Shown in pieces: positions 6,234 through 13,559 of a stretch of 14,930 nucleotides of DNA (its first letter is position 1; the number at the start of each line of letters is the position of its first letter). Origin of the DNA: Ruminococcus sp. UBA3665. GTDB lineage: Bacteria; Bacillota; Clostridia; Oscillospirales; Ruminococcaceae. The position numbers and the translations under genes are program-made. The notes under the pieces were generated by a model, which was given only the letters and a program-made list of their open reading frames with translations, was not told the DNA's origin and ran no database searches. Location of the stretch: contig DFJS01000043.1 in the NCBI GenBank assembly GCA_002373165.1, positions 1-14,930 on the forward strand, given 5' to 3'.

Positions 6234-9149
6234 ATGCAGAATAAGACAAACCCGGTAAAAAGCGGCTGGAAAGAAAAGCTGGAATCCCTGCATTTCTGGG
6301 AAATACTGGCTTTTGTCATCCCGTTTCTGCTGATGGGATACGGGTTTAAAAAAATTGAAATTCATCCCTTCGGCGACAGACAGTTTCTGGTAACGGATAC
6401 CTGGCATCAGTATTATCCGTTTTTTCAGATTTTGTACGAAAAACTGAAAACCGGCGGTTCGCTGCTGTATTCCTGGCGAACAGGCATCGGAACTAATTTT
6501 CTTGCCCTGATGGCATATTATGCGGCAAGTCCGCTGAATCTGCTGACTTTGTTCATGAATCAGGAGAATCTGCGCGACGGCATGACTCTGATTCTGATGC
6601 TGAAATTTTCATTTGCCGGATTCTTCATGGCAATGTGCCTGAAATATGTTTTCAGAATCAATGATGTTTCTATTACTATGTTCGGCGTGATGTACGCGCT
6701 GTGTAGCTATATGATGGGCTATTACTGGAATACAATCTGGATTGATACGGTCGCTCTGCTGCCGCTTGTCATGATGGGGCTGACTATGCTGGTGCGCGAG
6801 GGAAAATACAGAGTCTATGTTGTATCGCTGGCACTCGCACTGTTCACGAATTATTATATTGCTTATTTTATCTGTATTTATACCGTACTGGCGTTTTTCT
6901 GCCTGTGTCTGTATGAAAATCTGGATTTTAAAAAATTAATGAAGCGTTTCGGAATGATTACCGGCTGTTCACTTCTGGGGGCAGGGCTTTCGGCATGGAT
7001 TCTTCTGCCGACGTTCTTTGCACTTCAGCTGACATACAGTGCAAATAATAAATTTCCTACCAGCATTCAGTTTTACGAAAAATGGCGCGATCTTGTCGCC
7101 AATATGCTGGCCTATACAGAACCGACAACCAAGACCGGTCTGCCGAATCTGTACTGCGGTCTGCTGCCTGTTCTGCTGCTGGGAGCATTCCTGATTGCGA
7201 AAAAAATCCGCATCCGGGAAAAAATCACGGCTGTGATTCTGCTGGTATTCCTGATAGTCAGCTGTAATATGAATTATCTGAATTTTATCTGGCATGGTTT
7301 TCATTTTACTAATATGATTCCGTACAGATTTTCGTTCCTGTTCTCGTTTACTATGCTGATTATGGGCTACCGGGCATATCAGGTGCTGCTGGAAGAAAAA
7401 CTCAGCCTGTGGCAGTGGGGAGCAATGATTGTAACCGGCGGTATTTTCTGTGCAGTCGGACAGAGTTCCGGTTTGCAGGAGGATGACGGCCATAAATTCG
7501 TCACATCCTGTATTTATCTGGGTGCGGTTTATCTGATTGTCATCTTCTGCCGGAAATTTGCGCCGAAACAGATAATTCAGTCCGTACTTGCGCTGGTGCT
7601 TCTGTTTGAAATGAGCGGTCAGGCCGCCCGCGGTGTGGAAGCCGTTGGCAGTTCGGATTATAATTCTTATCCGACTAATTTTGATGACCTCCAGACTCTG
7701 ATCAAACAGCAGGATGACAGTGATCTGTTCCACAGAAGCGAAATTACTTCCTGGTATACGCTCAACGATCCGCCGCTGTATTATTATGACGGTGTCACAC
7801 AGTTTTCCTCTATGGCAAACGAGGATATTTCGATTTTCTGCCGCAAAATGGCTCTGCCTGCCGCTGAGGGAAGCAACAGATATTTCTATGCCAATACCTC
7901 GCCGCTGACAAATCTGATGCTGAATGTGCGCTATCTTCTGGCAAAAGACAGTTATAATGCCGATACGTTTACCATGCATAAAACTGCCAATACCGAAAAA
8001 TGCGCTATGTTCGAGAATGATTACACCCTCGGCCTGGGCTTTATGATGCCCGAACTCATGGCAGAATATGAACTGCCTGAACAGGATAATCCGTTTGAAA
8101 CACAGAACACTCTGTTCAAAAAAATCACAGGAATAGACGAAAATCTGTTTACACAGATTGATATTACTCATGTAGGCCACAAAGGCTTTGAGGTCACCCG
8201 AAAAGATTACGGAGCTTATCGCTATACCAAACTGGATGAGGAAAACGAACATTATCTGAAATATAATTATACTACTGTGCAGACAGGCATGGCCTATGCC
8301 TATGCCAAAGTGAGAAATGCCAATGATCTGGAAGTCCGTGTGGATAACGGCGATCTGATTCATAAATACAGCATCGGCCGTCAGCCGTATATCACCCCCC
8401 TGGGCTGGTATGATGCCGGTACACTGATTAATCTCAAATGCACTATGAATGATGAAGCCAGCAGCGGCGATATCAATATTTATTTCTATCAGATGAATGA
8501 AGAAGTCTGGAAAAAAGGCTATCAGGCATTGCAGAACGGCGGACTTCAGCTGACAAGCTTTGCCGATACTAAACTTTCCGGTACAGTCAGCGCAGCGCAG
8601 AACGGTATTTTATATCTTTCCGTTCCGTATGAAGAGGGCTGGAATGTCTGGGTAGACGGCAAAAAATCTGAACTGTTCCCCATGCTGGGCGCAATGTCCG
8701 GCGTAAAACTTGCCGCTGGTTCGCATGAGATTACGCTCCGCTATAGTCCTAAAGGATTCCGGCCGGGCGTTGCCATCGGTCTGCTTAGCCTGGCAATTCT
8801 GATTTTCCTGTATTTCTGGGAAAAACAGCATCCTGTAAAAGAACAGGAGCCGGAACAGGAACCTGCTCCGGAAGAACTCGAAGAAACATCTGCTACTTTC
8901 TCAGAAACAGAAGCTGTTTCGGATGCGTTTATCACAGCACAGAAATCGCTTTTGTCCGTAAAAGAACAGGATTCTGAACAGGATACTGAACCGGAGTCTG
9001 AACCCGAACCCGAACAGAATCCTCCCGTGCAAAAAACAGAAACTTATAAAATTGAAAACCAGAATCAGGAAATTTTCGATTTTATTGATTCTTATTTCGA
9101 TGAGAAAAAAGAAACAGAAGAAGATTCGCAGGGAGAAAACCATTCATGA
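6234..9149 (+). CDS. YfhO-family polytopic membrane protein with acidic C-terminal tail
   Basis: This 971-residue protein matches the bacterial YfhO family, GT-C-like membrane proteins; characterised members in Bacillus and Listeria take part in sugar decoration of lipoteichoic acid. I count about 13 or 14 hydrophobic segments between residues 21 and 462. The first extracellular loop has the family motif TDTWHQYYPF (54-63, candidate catalytic Asp55), then WRTGIGTNF (81-89). A large soluble domain (about 470-840) ends in the typical VPYEEGWNVWVDG...GSHEITLRYSPKGF, and a last membrane helix lies near 842-862. The remaining 109 residues are very rich in Glu, Pro and Gln and end with a probable helix (QEIFDFIDSYFDEKK). 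AGGAAGGA (6218-6225) supports the start. The TGA overlaps the truA ATG by 4 bases. The exact acceptor and sugar are unknown. Confidence 0.88.
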   Translation: MQNKTNPVKSGWKEKLESLHFWEILAFVIPFLLMGYGFKKIEIHPFGDRQFLVTDTWHQYYPFFQILYEKLKTGGSLLYSWRTGIGTNFLALMAYYAASPLNLLTLFMNQENLRDGMTLILMLKFSFAGFFMAMCLKYVFRINDVSITMFGVMYALCSYMMGYYWNTIWIDTVALLPLVMMGLTMLVREGKYRVYVVSLALALFTNYYIAYFICIYTVLAFFCLCLYENLDFKKLMKRFGMITGCSLLGAGLSAWILLPTFFALQLTYSANNKFPTSIQFYEKWRDLVANMLAYTEPTTKTGLPNLYCGLLPVLLLGAFLIAKKIRIREKITAVILLVFLIVSCNMNYLNFIWHGFHFTNMIPYRFSFLFSFTMLIMGYRAYQVLLEEKLSLWQWGAMIVTGGIFCAVGQSSGLQEDDGHKFVTSCIYLGAVYLIVIFCRKFAPKQIIQSVLALVLLFEMSGQAARGVEAVGSSDYNSYPTNFDDLQTLIKQQDDSDLFHRSEITSWYTLNDPPLYYYDGVTQFSSMANEDISIFCRKMALPAAEGSNRYFYANTSPLTNLMLNVRYLLAKDSYNADTFTMHKTANTEKCAMFENDYTLGLGFMMPELMAEYELPEQDNPFETQNTLFKKITGIDENLFTQIDITHVGHKGFEVTRKDYGAYRYTKLDEENEHYLKYNYTTVQTGMAYAYAKVRNANDLEVRVDNGDLIHKYSIGRQPYITPLGWYDAGTLINLKCTMNDEASSGDINIYFYQMNEEVWKKGYQALQNGGLQLTSFADTKLSGTVSAAQNGILYLSVPYEEGWNVWVDGKKSELFPMLGAMSGVKLAAGSHEITLRYSPKGFRPGVAIGLLSLAILIFLYFWEKQHPVKEQEPEQEPAPEELEETSATFSETEAVSDAFITAQKSLLSVKEQDSEQDTEPESEPEPEQNPPVQKTETYKIENQNQEIFDFIDSYFDEKKETEEDSQGENHS
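8835..8971 (+). repeat. Direct repeat in the acidic tail of the YfhO-like gene
   Basis: The 14-mer GTAAAAGAACAGGA occurs at 8835-8848 and again at 8958-8971, exactly 123 bases (41 codons) apart and in the same frame. Both copies encode V-K-E-Q-(E/D), each followed by an E-Q-(E/D) step. Beyond that the two blocks diverge into Glu/Pro-rich low-complexity sequence. This suggests the tail grew by internal duplication and drift; it is too degenerate to call a tandem repeat array. Confidence 0.6.
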
Positions 9150-9892
9150 ACGAAATCAGAAATTTAAAAGTCATGATGGCCTACAGAGGAACGGCCTATC
9201 ATGGATTCCAGATTCAGAATAACGGCGTGACAGTACAGGAAATTGTGGAAAAATGCGTCTCGAAAGTCCTGAACGAACCAGTTTCGATTCAGGGCTGTTC
9301 CCGGACGGATACAGGTGTACATGCCAATCAGTTCTGCTTTTCCGTGCAGACACACAGCAAAATTAAAAATCTGGGCTTTGTCCGGGGAGTCAACGGCGAA
9401 CTGCCAAAGGATATTTCCATTCTGTCCTGTGAGGATGCCCCCCCGGACTTTCACGCCCGGTTCAGCTGCAAGGGCAAGGAATATCTTTATCTGATTCATA
9501 ACAGCGAATGCAAAGATCCGTTTACTACCGATCTGGCCTATCATTACCGGCGGCCGTTTCATCCGGAGCTTGTCCGCGAAGCCGCACAGCATCTGACCGG
9601 AACAAAAGATTTTAAATCTTTCTGTGCATCCGGCTGCAAGGAAAATATCAATACAGTCCGGACAATCTATGATATTATACTGGAAACAGAGGGCGAAAAA
9701 ATCAGATTCTATATCCGGGGGGACGGCTTTCTTTACAACATGGTCAGAATTATGGTCGGAACGCTGCTGGATGTCAGTGAAGGCCGGATTTCTGCCGATC
9801 AGCTTGACAGTATCTTACTGGCCGGAAATCGACTGCTTGCCGGCCGCACGGCTCCGGCACACGGCCTGTACCTGAACCGGATTTTCTATTAA
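9146..9892 (+). CDS. truA: tRNA pseudouridine(38-40) synthase TruA
   Basis: TruA converts uridines 38, 39 and 40 of the tRNA anticodon arm to pseudouridine. The 248-residue length is normal. The start YRGTAYHGFQIQNNGVTVQ (13-31) and the catalytic loop GCSRTDTGVHA (50-60) with Asp55 as nucleophile are diagnostic. Further family motifs are FHARFSCKGKEYLY, the central HLTGTKDFKSFCASG, and the C-terminal FLYNMVRIMVGTLL and RTAPAHGLYL. The ATG lies within the upstream stop (ATGA, 4-base overlap), with GGGAG at 9131-9135 as a modest ribosome binding site, so translation probably couples to yfhO. The ecf-truA neighbourhood is an old Firmicute arrangement, which supports the ECF calls. Confidence 0.97.
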   Translation: MNEIRNLKVMMAYRGTAYHGFQIQNNGVTVQEIVEKCVSKVLNEPVSIQGCSRTDTGVHANQFCFSVQTHSKIKNLGFVRGVNGELPKDISILSCEDAPPDFHARFSCKGKEYLYLIHNSECKDPFTTDLAYHYRRPFHPELVREAAQHLTGTKDFKSFCASGCKENINTVRTIYDIILETEGEKIRFYIRGDGFLYNMVRIMVGTLLDVSEGRISADQLDSILLAGNRLLAGRTAPAHGLYLNRIFY

Positions 9893-9916
9893 TTTTTCTC
9901 ACAGCAGGAGGAGCAT

Positions 9917-11068
9917 ATGGCAAATCTTGAAGATGTCATTCAGGCGCGGCGCAGACTCAAACGGCGCAAACAGCTGATTGCCGGCATATTTATTCTGGCG
10001 GCTGTCATGGCGGCTATGCTGATATATTCCAAACGAGAACAGATTTTTTCCGGAATTGAAAAAATAGGCACAACTCCGGCCAATCTCAGCGCGGAAACAG
10101 ACGGCGAATTTCTGTTAACCATCTCCGGCGGCATAGATTATCATGCAGAACTGATCAATCATTCGCTGTTTTTATTATGCGATAAATATTTATATATTTA
10201 TAATGCATCCGGTACGCTGATCAGCAGCCGGCAGCATGCCTACAGCAACGCTGTCATGCTGACCAGTCAGAGCAGGGCTTTGACTTACTCGTTCGGAGGA
10301 ACACACTTCCGGATTGATACGCAGAAAAAAATGATTTATGAATCTCAGACAGAACAGCCTATTTTATTCGCTTCACTCAGCGAAAAAGGCTATGCTGCTG
10401 TCGTAACTGAATCAGAAGCATATGCCTGCCGCCTGTCGGTATTCGATGCCAAAGGCAAAGTAATCTATACCCGTGACTGTGTGGAACGCCTGACAGATGT
10501 CAGCTTTACGGAAAACGGTTGTATCTTTTCCACCATCGGCGCAGAAAACGGCGATCTTATTACAACAGTGCAGTCTATCCGGTTCGATGACAGCGGCTTG
10601 CAGTGGACAACACAGCCGCTCCAGTCGCTGTGTGTGCATATCTATGCCCTGAAAAACGGCGGCGCGTTTGTCATCGGTGATACAAAAGCCGCATATTATG
10701 ATAATACCGGCACACTTGTCAATGTGTTTGATTACAACGGCACCCTTCTGGATTATGATGTTTCCGGCGAAAAAGGAGCAGTTCTGCTGAAAAACGAGGA
10801 ACGCCGCCAGTCGGTTCTTCTGCTGTTTTCGGCCGATACTGCCGCCCCGGCTTCTGTCACGTTTGACAAAATCTGCAAAACTGTGAAGATTTATGACAAT
10901 ACCGTCTGCCTGCTGGATGCCGGCCTGATACGCAGCTATTCTTTTATGGGAACAGAACTTTCTGTACTGGAAATTGAAGATGCTTATGAAAAAATCCTGA
11001 AAAACGGAAAATATTTCTATCTGCTCGGCTATGATACAATCAGGCGGATCAGTGCCAGCGGAGACTGA
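9917..11068 (+). CDS. Membrane-anchored DUF5711-like protein of unknown function
   Basis: The product has 383 residues. A short basic N terminus (ARRRLKRRKQ, 10-19) is followed by one hydrophobic segment (20-37, LIAGIFILAAVMAAMLIY), giving a single-pass protein with its bulk outside the cell. The remainder is beta-rich with repeating short strands separated by G/D/N turns (e.g. DKYLYIYNASGTLI, LSVFDAKGKVIYTRD, AYYDNTGTLVNVFDYNGTLLDYD), a pattern that suggests a propeller-like fold. From memory this resembles the DUF5711 family found in clostridia; no function is known. The ribosome binding site CAGGAGGAG at 9905-9913 and ATG 9917 are clear. It is the last gene of the long operon, 24 bases after truA. 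I see no hairpin terminator after its stop (11066-11068). Confidence 0.75.
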   Translation: MANLEDVIQARRRLKRRKQLIAGIFILAAVMAAMLIYSKREQIFSGIEKIGTTPANLSAETDGEFLLTISGGIDYHAELINHSLFLLCDKYLYIYNASGTLISSRQHAYSNAVMLTSQSRALTYSFGGTHFRIDTQKKMIYESQTEQPILFASLSEKGYAAVVTESEAYACRLSVFDAKGKVIYTRDCVERLTDVSFTENGCIFSTIGAENGDLITTVQSIRFDDSGLQWTTQPLQSLCVHIYALKNGGAFVIGDTKAAYYDNTGTLVNVFDYNGTLLDYDVSGEKGAVLLKNEERRQSVLLLFSADTAAPASVTFDKICKTVKIYDNTVCLLDAGLIRSYSFMGTELSVLEIEDAYEKILKNGKYFYLLGYDTIRRISASGD

Positions 11069-11091
11069 AAAAAATTTTAGGAATATTAAAG

Positions 11092-11120
11092 TTGACAAGT
11101 TGCAAAATATATGCTATACT
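11092..11120 (+). promoter_or_regulatory. Extended -10 sigma-A promoter for the clpE-like gene
   Basis: A consensus -35 TTGACA lies at 11092-11097 and a -10 TATACT at 11115-11120 with an ideal 17-base spacer. TG at 11112-11113 adds an extended -10 element (TGC-TATACT). The start of transcription would be near 11127, leaving a leader of about 46 bases before ATG 11173. I find no CtsR-type GGTCAAA direct repeat and no CIRCE element in the leader or around the promoter. Confidence 0.85.
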
Positions 11121-11172
11121 AAATAGAAAAGGCGAAAAATATTTTTTTCACGCAGGAAAGGAAGAGAAAGAT

Positions 11173-13515
11173 ATGGTTTTATGCAGCAAATGCAAAAAAA
11201 GACCGGCCGTTGTTTTTATTTCTGCCTTACGGGGTGAGGAAAGCAAGAACGAAGGCTACTGCCTGGTATGTGCCAGAGATCTGAATATCCCCCAGGTTTC
11301 TGATTACCTGAAAAGTCATTATATCAATGAAGATGATCTGGAAGAATTCTCTGACCGTATGATGGAAATGATGCAGGAGGATATCCCGGATATGATCGAG
11401 GAAGAATTCAATACTATGGGACCTGATGCAGATCCGAACGAACCTGTTAACGGTACTATTGATGCTATGCCGAATTTCCTTCGCCATCTGTTCGGCGGTG
11501 CGGCAAATGCAAACGGAAAGCAGCCTTCTTCTTCCATGAACGGCGATCCGCGCGAAAACCGCCGGGCAGAAAGAAATCAGAAGAAAGCTAAACCTGAAAA
11601 AGAAAAAGAATATAAATTCTTAAGCAATTATTGCACCAATCTCAGCAAACGCGCCGAAAACGGAGAACTGGACAGAATTATCGGCCGCGACAGAGAAATC
11701 TCCCGTGCAATGCAGATTCTCTCCAGAAGAACCAAAAATAATCCCTGCCTGATCGGCGAACCAGGTGTCGGCAAAACTGCAATCGCCGAAGGCCTCGCCC
11801 AGCGCATCGCCGCCAAAGAAGCTCCTTTTCATCTGCTGGATAAAAAAATCTATCTGATGGATCTGACCGCTCTGGTGGCCGGCACCCAGTTCCGCGGCCA
11901 GTTTGAAAGCCGTGTCAAAGGCCTGATTTCTGATGTTGTCAAGGCCGGAAATGTCATTCTGTTTATTGACGAAGTGCATAATCTGGTCGGCGCAGGTGAT
12001 TCTGAAGGCTCCATGAATGCTGCCAATATCCTGAAGCCTGCCCTCTCGCGCGGAGAAATTCAGGTCATCGGTGCGACAACGTTCAAAGAATACAGAAAAT
12101 ATATCGAAAAAGACAGTGCTCTGGAACGCCGTTTCCAGCCCGTCACAATTGCAGAGCCTACTGTCGAGGAAACTGCTGATGTCCTCATGGGAATCCGGGA
12201 ATATTATGAGAAATATCACAGAGTCAAAATTGAAGACAGAATGCTGAAACTCTGTGCTGTGCTCTCGGAAAGATATATCACAAACAGATTTCTGCCGGAT
12301 AAGGCTATCGACCTGCTGGACGAAAGCTGCGCCTACAGAAGCATTCGTGCCAAGGAACTGACTCAGCTTGACGAACTGACTGCCGAACTCGAAGAAAAAC
12401 GTCTTAAATATGAAGAACTCTCTGAAAGTGATTATCCCGATTTTGAAAAAATTGCCGAGATGAAATCCGCTTACAGTCGTCTGGAAGTCCGGAAAAAAGA
12501 ACTGGAAGAAAAAGTACAGAATATCTTTGTCGAAGAAAGCGACCTGGCTGCTGTAATCGAACTCTGGACAGGAATCCCGGCCAATAAAATCGCTGAAACA
12601 GAAATGGCTCGCATGAAAGGCCTTGCCGATCGTCTCCGCGCAAAAGTAGTCGGTCAGGATGAAGCTGTCGATGCTCTGGCAAAATCCATCAAGAGAAGCC
12701 GCATTCAGTTCAGCGAACGCATCCGTCCGGCATCGTTTATTTTTGTCGGCCCCACAGGCGTGGGCAAAACCGAGCTGGTCAAGGTACTCGCTTCTGAACT
12801 GTTTGATGCCGCCGATCCGCTGATTCGTCTGGATATGACAGAGTTTATGGAAAAACATGCTGTTTCCCGTCTGATTGGTTCGCCTCCCGGCTATGTCGGC
12901 TATGATGAAGCCGGTCAGCTGACTGAAAAAGTCAGAAGAAAGCCCTATTCTGTCATTCTGTTCGACGAAATCGAAAAGGCTCACCCGGATGTCATGAATA
13001 TTCTCATGCAGATTCTGGACGAAGGCCAGATTGAAGATGCACAGGGCAGAACAGTCAGCTTTGCACATACTGTAATCTGTATGACTTCCAATGCCGGTTC
13101 TACGGATAAATCCACAGGCGTGGGCTTTAACAAGACAGTCGAGGATATTTCCAAAGAAAAGGCCATGAAGGCTCTGAGAGACTTCCTCCGTCCGGAATTC
13201 ATCAGCCGTATTGATGAAATTATCGTCTTCCGTCCGCTGACAGAAAAAGATTATGCCTCTATTGCCGGACTGATGCTGGACGAAATGAAATCTCCGCTGA
13301 ACGAGAAGGGCATCGCTCTGGAATACGATCAGAATGCTTTGGATCATATCGCTGCGGAAGCGTTCGGCAAGCGTTACGGCGCAAGAGAAATCCGCCGTGT
13401 CCTTCGTGACCGTGTGGAAGATGCCATTGCTGCCGAAATGATTGACAACGGCACAATTCTGAAAAAAGTCTTCGTGACGGCAGATCAGAACGCTGTCAAG
13501 CTGAATTTTGCATAA
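11173..13515 (+). CDS. ClpE-like Clp protease ATPase with N-terminal zinc finger
   Basis: This Hsp100 ATPase should unfold substrates and feed them to ClpP. Residues 1-33 hold a four-cysteine zinc finger (C4, C7, C30, C33), and the paired Clp_N repeats of ClpA/ClpC are absent; both are features of ClpE. A low-complexity linker (about 110-145) leads to D1: Walker A GEPGVGKT (195-202), Walker B VILFIDEVH (261-269), pore loop GTQFRGQFE with Phe240 where Tyr is usual. A short coiled M-region covers about 395-450. D2 has Walker A GPTGVGKT (526-533), Walker B VILFDEIEKAH (594-604), pore loop GYVGYDE and a ClpP-docking VGF loop (650-652). The start is ATG 11173: the frame opens at 11092, but that TTG is the -35 box. 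At 780 residues it is longer than B. subtilis ClpE, mainly in the linker region. Confidence 0.92.
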   Translation: MVLCSKCKKRPAVVFISALRGEESKNEGYCLVCARDLNIPQVSDYLKSHYINEDDLEEFSDRMMEMMQEDIPDMIEEEFNTMGPDADPNEPVNGTIDAMPNFLRHLFGGAANANGKQPSSSMNGDPRENRRAERNQKKAKPEKEKEYKFLSNYCTNLSKRAENGELDRIIGRDREISRAMQILSRRTKNNPCLIGEPGVGKTAIAEGLAQRIAAKEAPFHLLDKKIYLMDLTALVAGTQFRGQFESRVKGLISDVVKAGNVILFIDEVHNLVGAGDSEGSMNAANILKPALSRGEIQVIGATTFKEYRKYIEKDSALERRFQPVTIAEPTVEETADVLMGIREYYEKYHRVKIEDRMLKLCAVLSERYITNRFLPDKAIDLLDESCAYRSIRAKELTQLDELTAELEEKRLKYEELSESDYPDFEKIAEMKSAYSRLEVRKKELEEKVQNIFVEESDLAAVIELWTGIPANKIAETEMARMKGLADRLRAKVVGQDEAVDALAKSIKRSRIQFSERIRPASFIFVGPTGVGKTELVKVLASELFDAADPLIRLDMTEFMEKHAVSRLIGSPPGYVGYDEAGQLTEKVRRKPYSVILFDEIEKAHPDVMNILMQILDEGQIEDAQGRTVSFAHTVICMTSNAGSTDKSTGVGFNKTVEDISKEKAMKALRDFLRPEFISRIDEIIVFRPLTEKDYASIAGLMLDEMKSPLNEKGIALEYDQNALDHIAAEAFGKRYGAREIRRVLRDRVEDAIAAEMIDNGTILKKVFVTADQNAVKLNFA

Positions 13516-13521
13516 AATTTT

Positions 13522-13546
13522 ATCCCCCGGAAACGGGGGATTTTTT
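13522..13546 (+). terminator. Intrinsic terminator after the clpE-like gene
   Basis: An 8-base-pair GC-rich stem (ATCCCCCG at 13522-13529 with CGGGGGAT at 13534-13541) closes a GAAA tetraloop (13530-13533) and runs into TTTTTT (13541-13546). It lies 7 bases after the stop of the clpE-like gene and is the only strong rho-independent terminator in the window. Confidence 0.93.
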
Positions 13547-13559
13547 AAAAGGAGTTATC

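Noticed and set aside
6969..8363. A 464-codon open frame on the - strand opposite yfhO
   Set aside because: It is also in codon-complement phase with yfhO and is explained by the same leucine/serine codon bias. The translation is Cys/His/Gln-rich and resembles no protein.
9804..9832. TTGACA inside truA as a possible promoter for the DUF5711-like gene
   Set aside because: At a 17-base spacing there is no TATAAT-like sequence, only AATCGA, so one good hexamer in coding sequence is chance.
10863..10895. TTGACA near the end of the DUF5711-like gene as a second clpE promoter
   Set aside because: The -10 region at 16-18 bases is poor (AAGATT, AGATTT), while a much better promoter lies at 11092-11120.
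11620..13347. A 575-codon open frame on the - strand opposite the clpE-like gene
   Set aside because: Its codons are exact reverse complements of the clpE codons (same phase), so it stays open merely because the gene avoids TTA, CTA and TCA. It has no ribosome binding site or recognisable domain, and it lies over a conserved ATPase.
13442..13518. Promoter for the 360-residue gene at the end of the clpE-like gene
   Set aside because: TTGACA at 13442 lacks a -10 at 17 bases. CTGTCA at 13493 with TAAAAT at 13513 has only a 14-base spacer. Neither is good enough to call.
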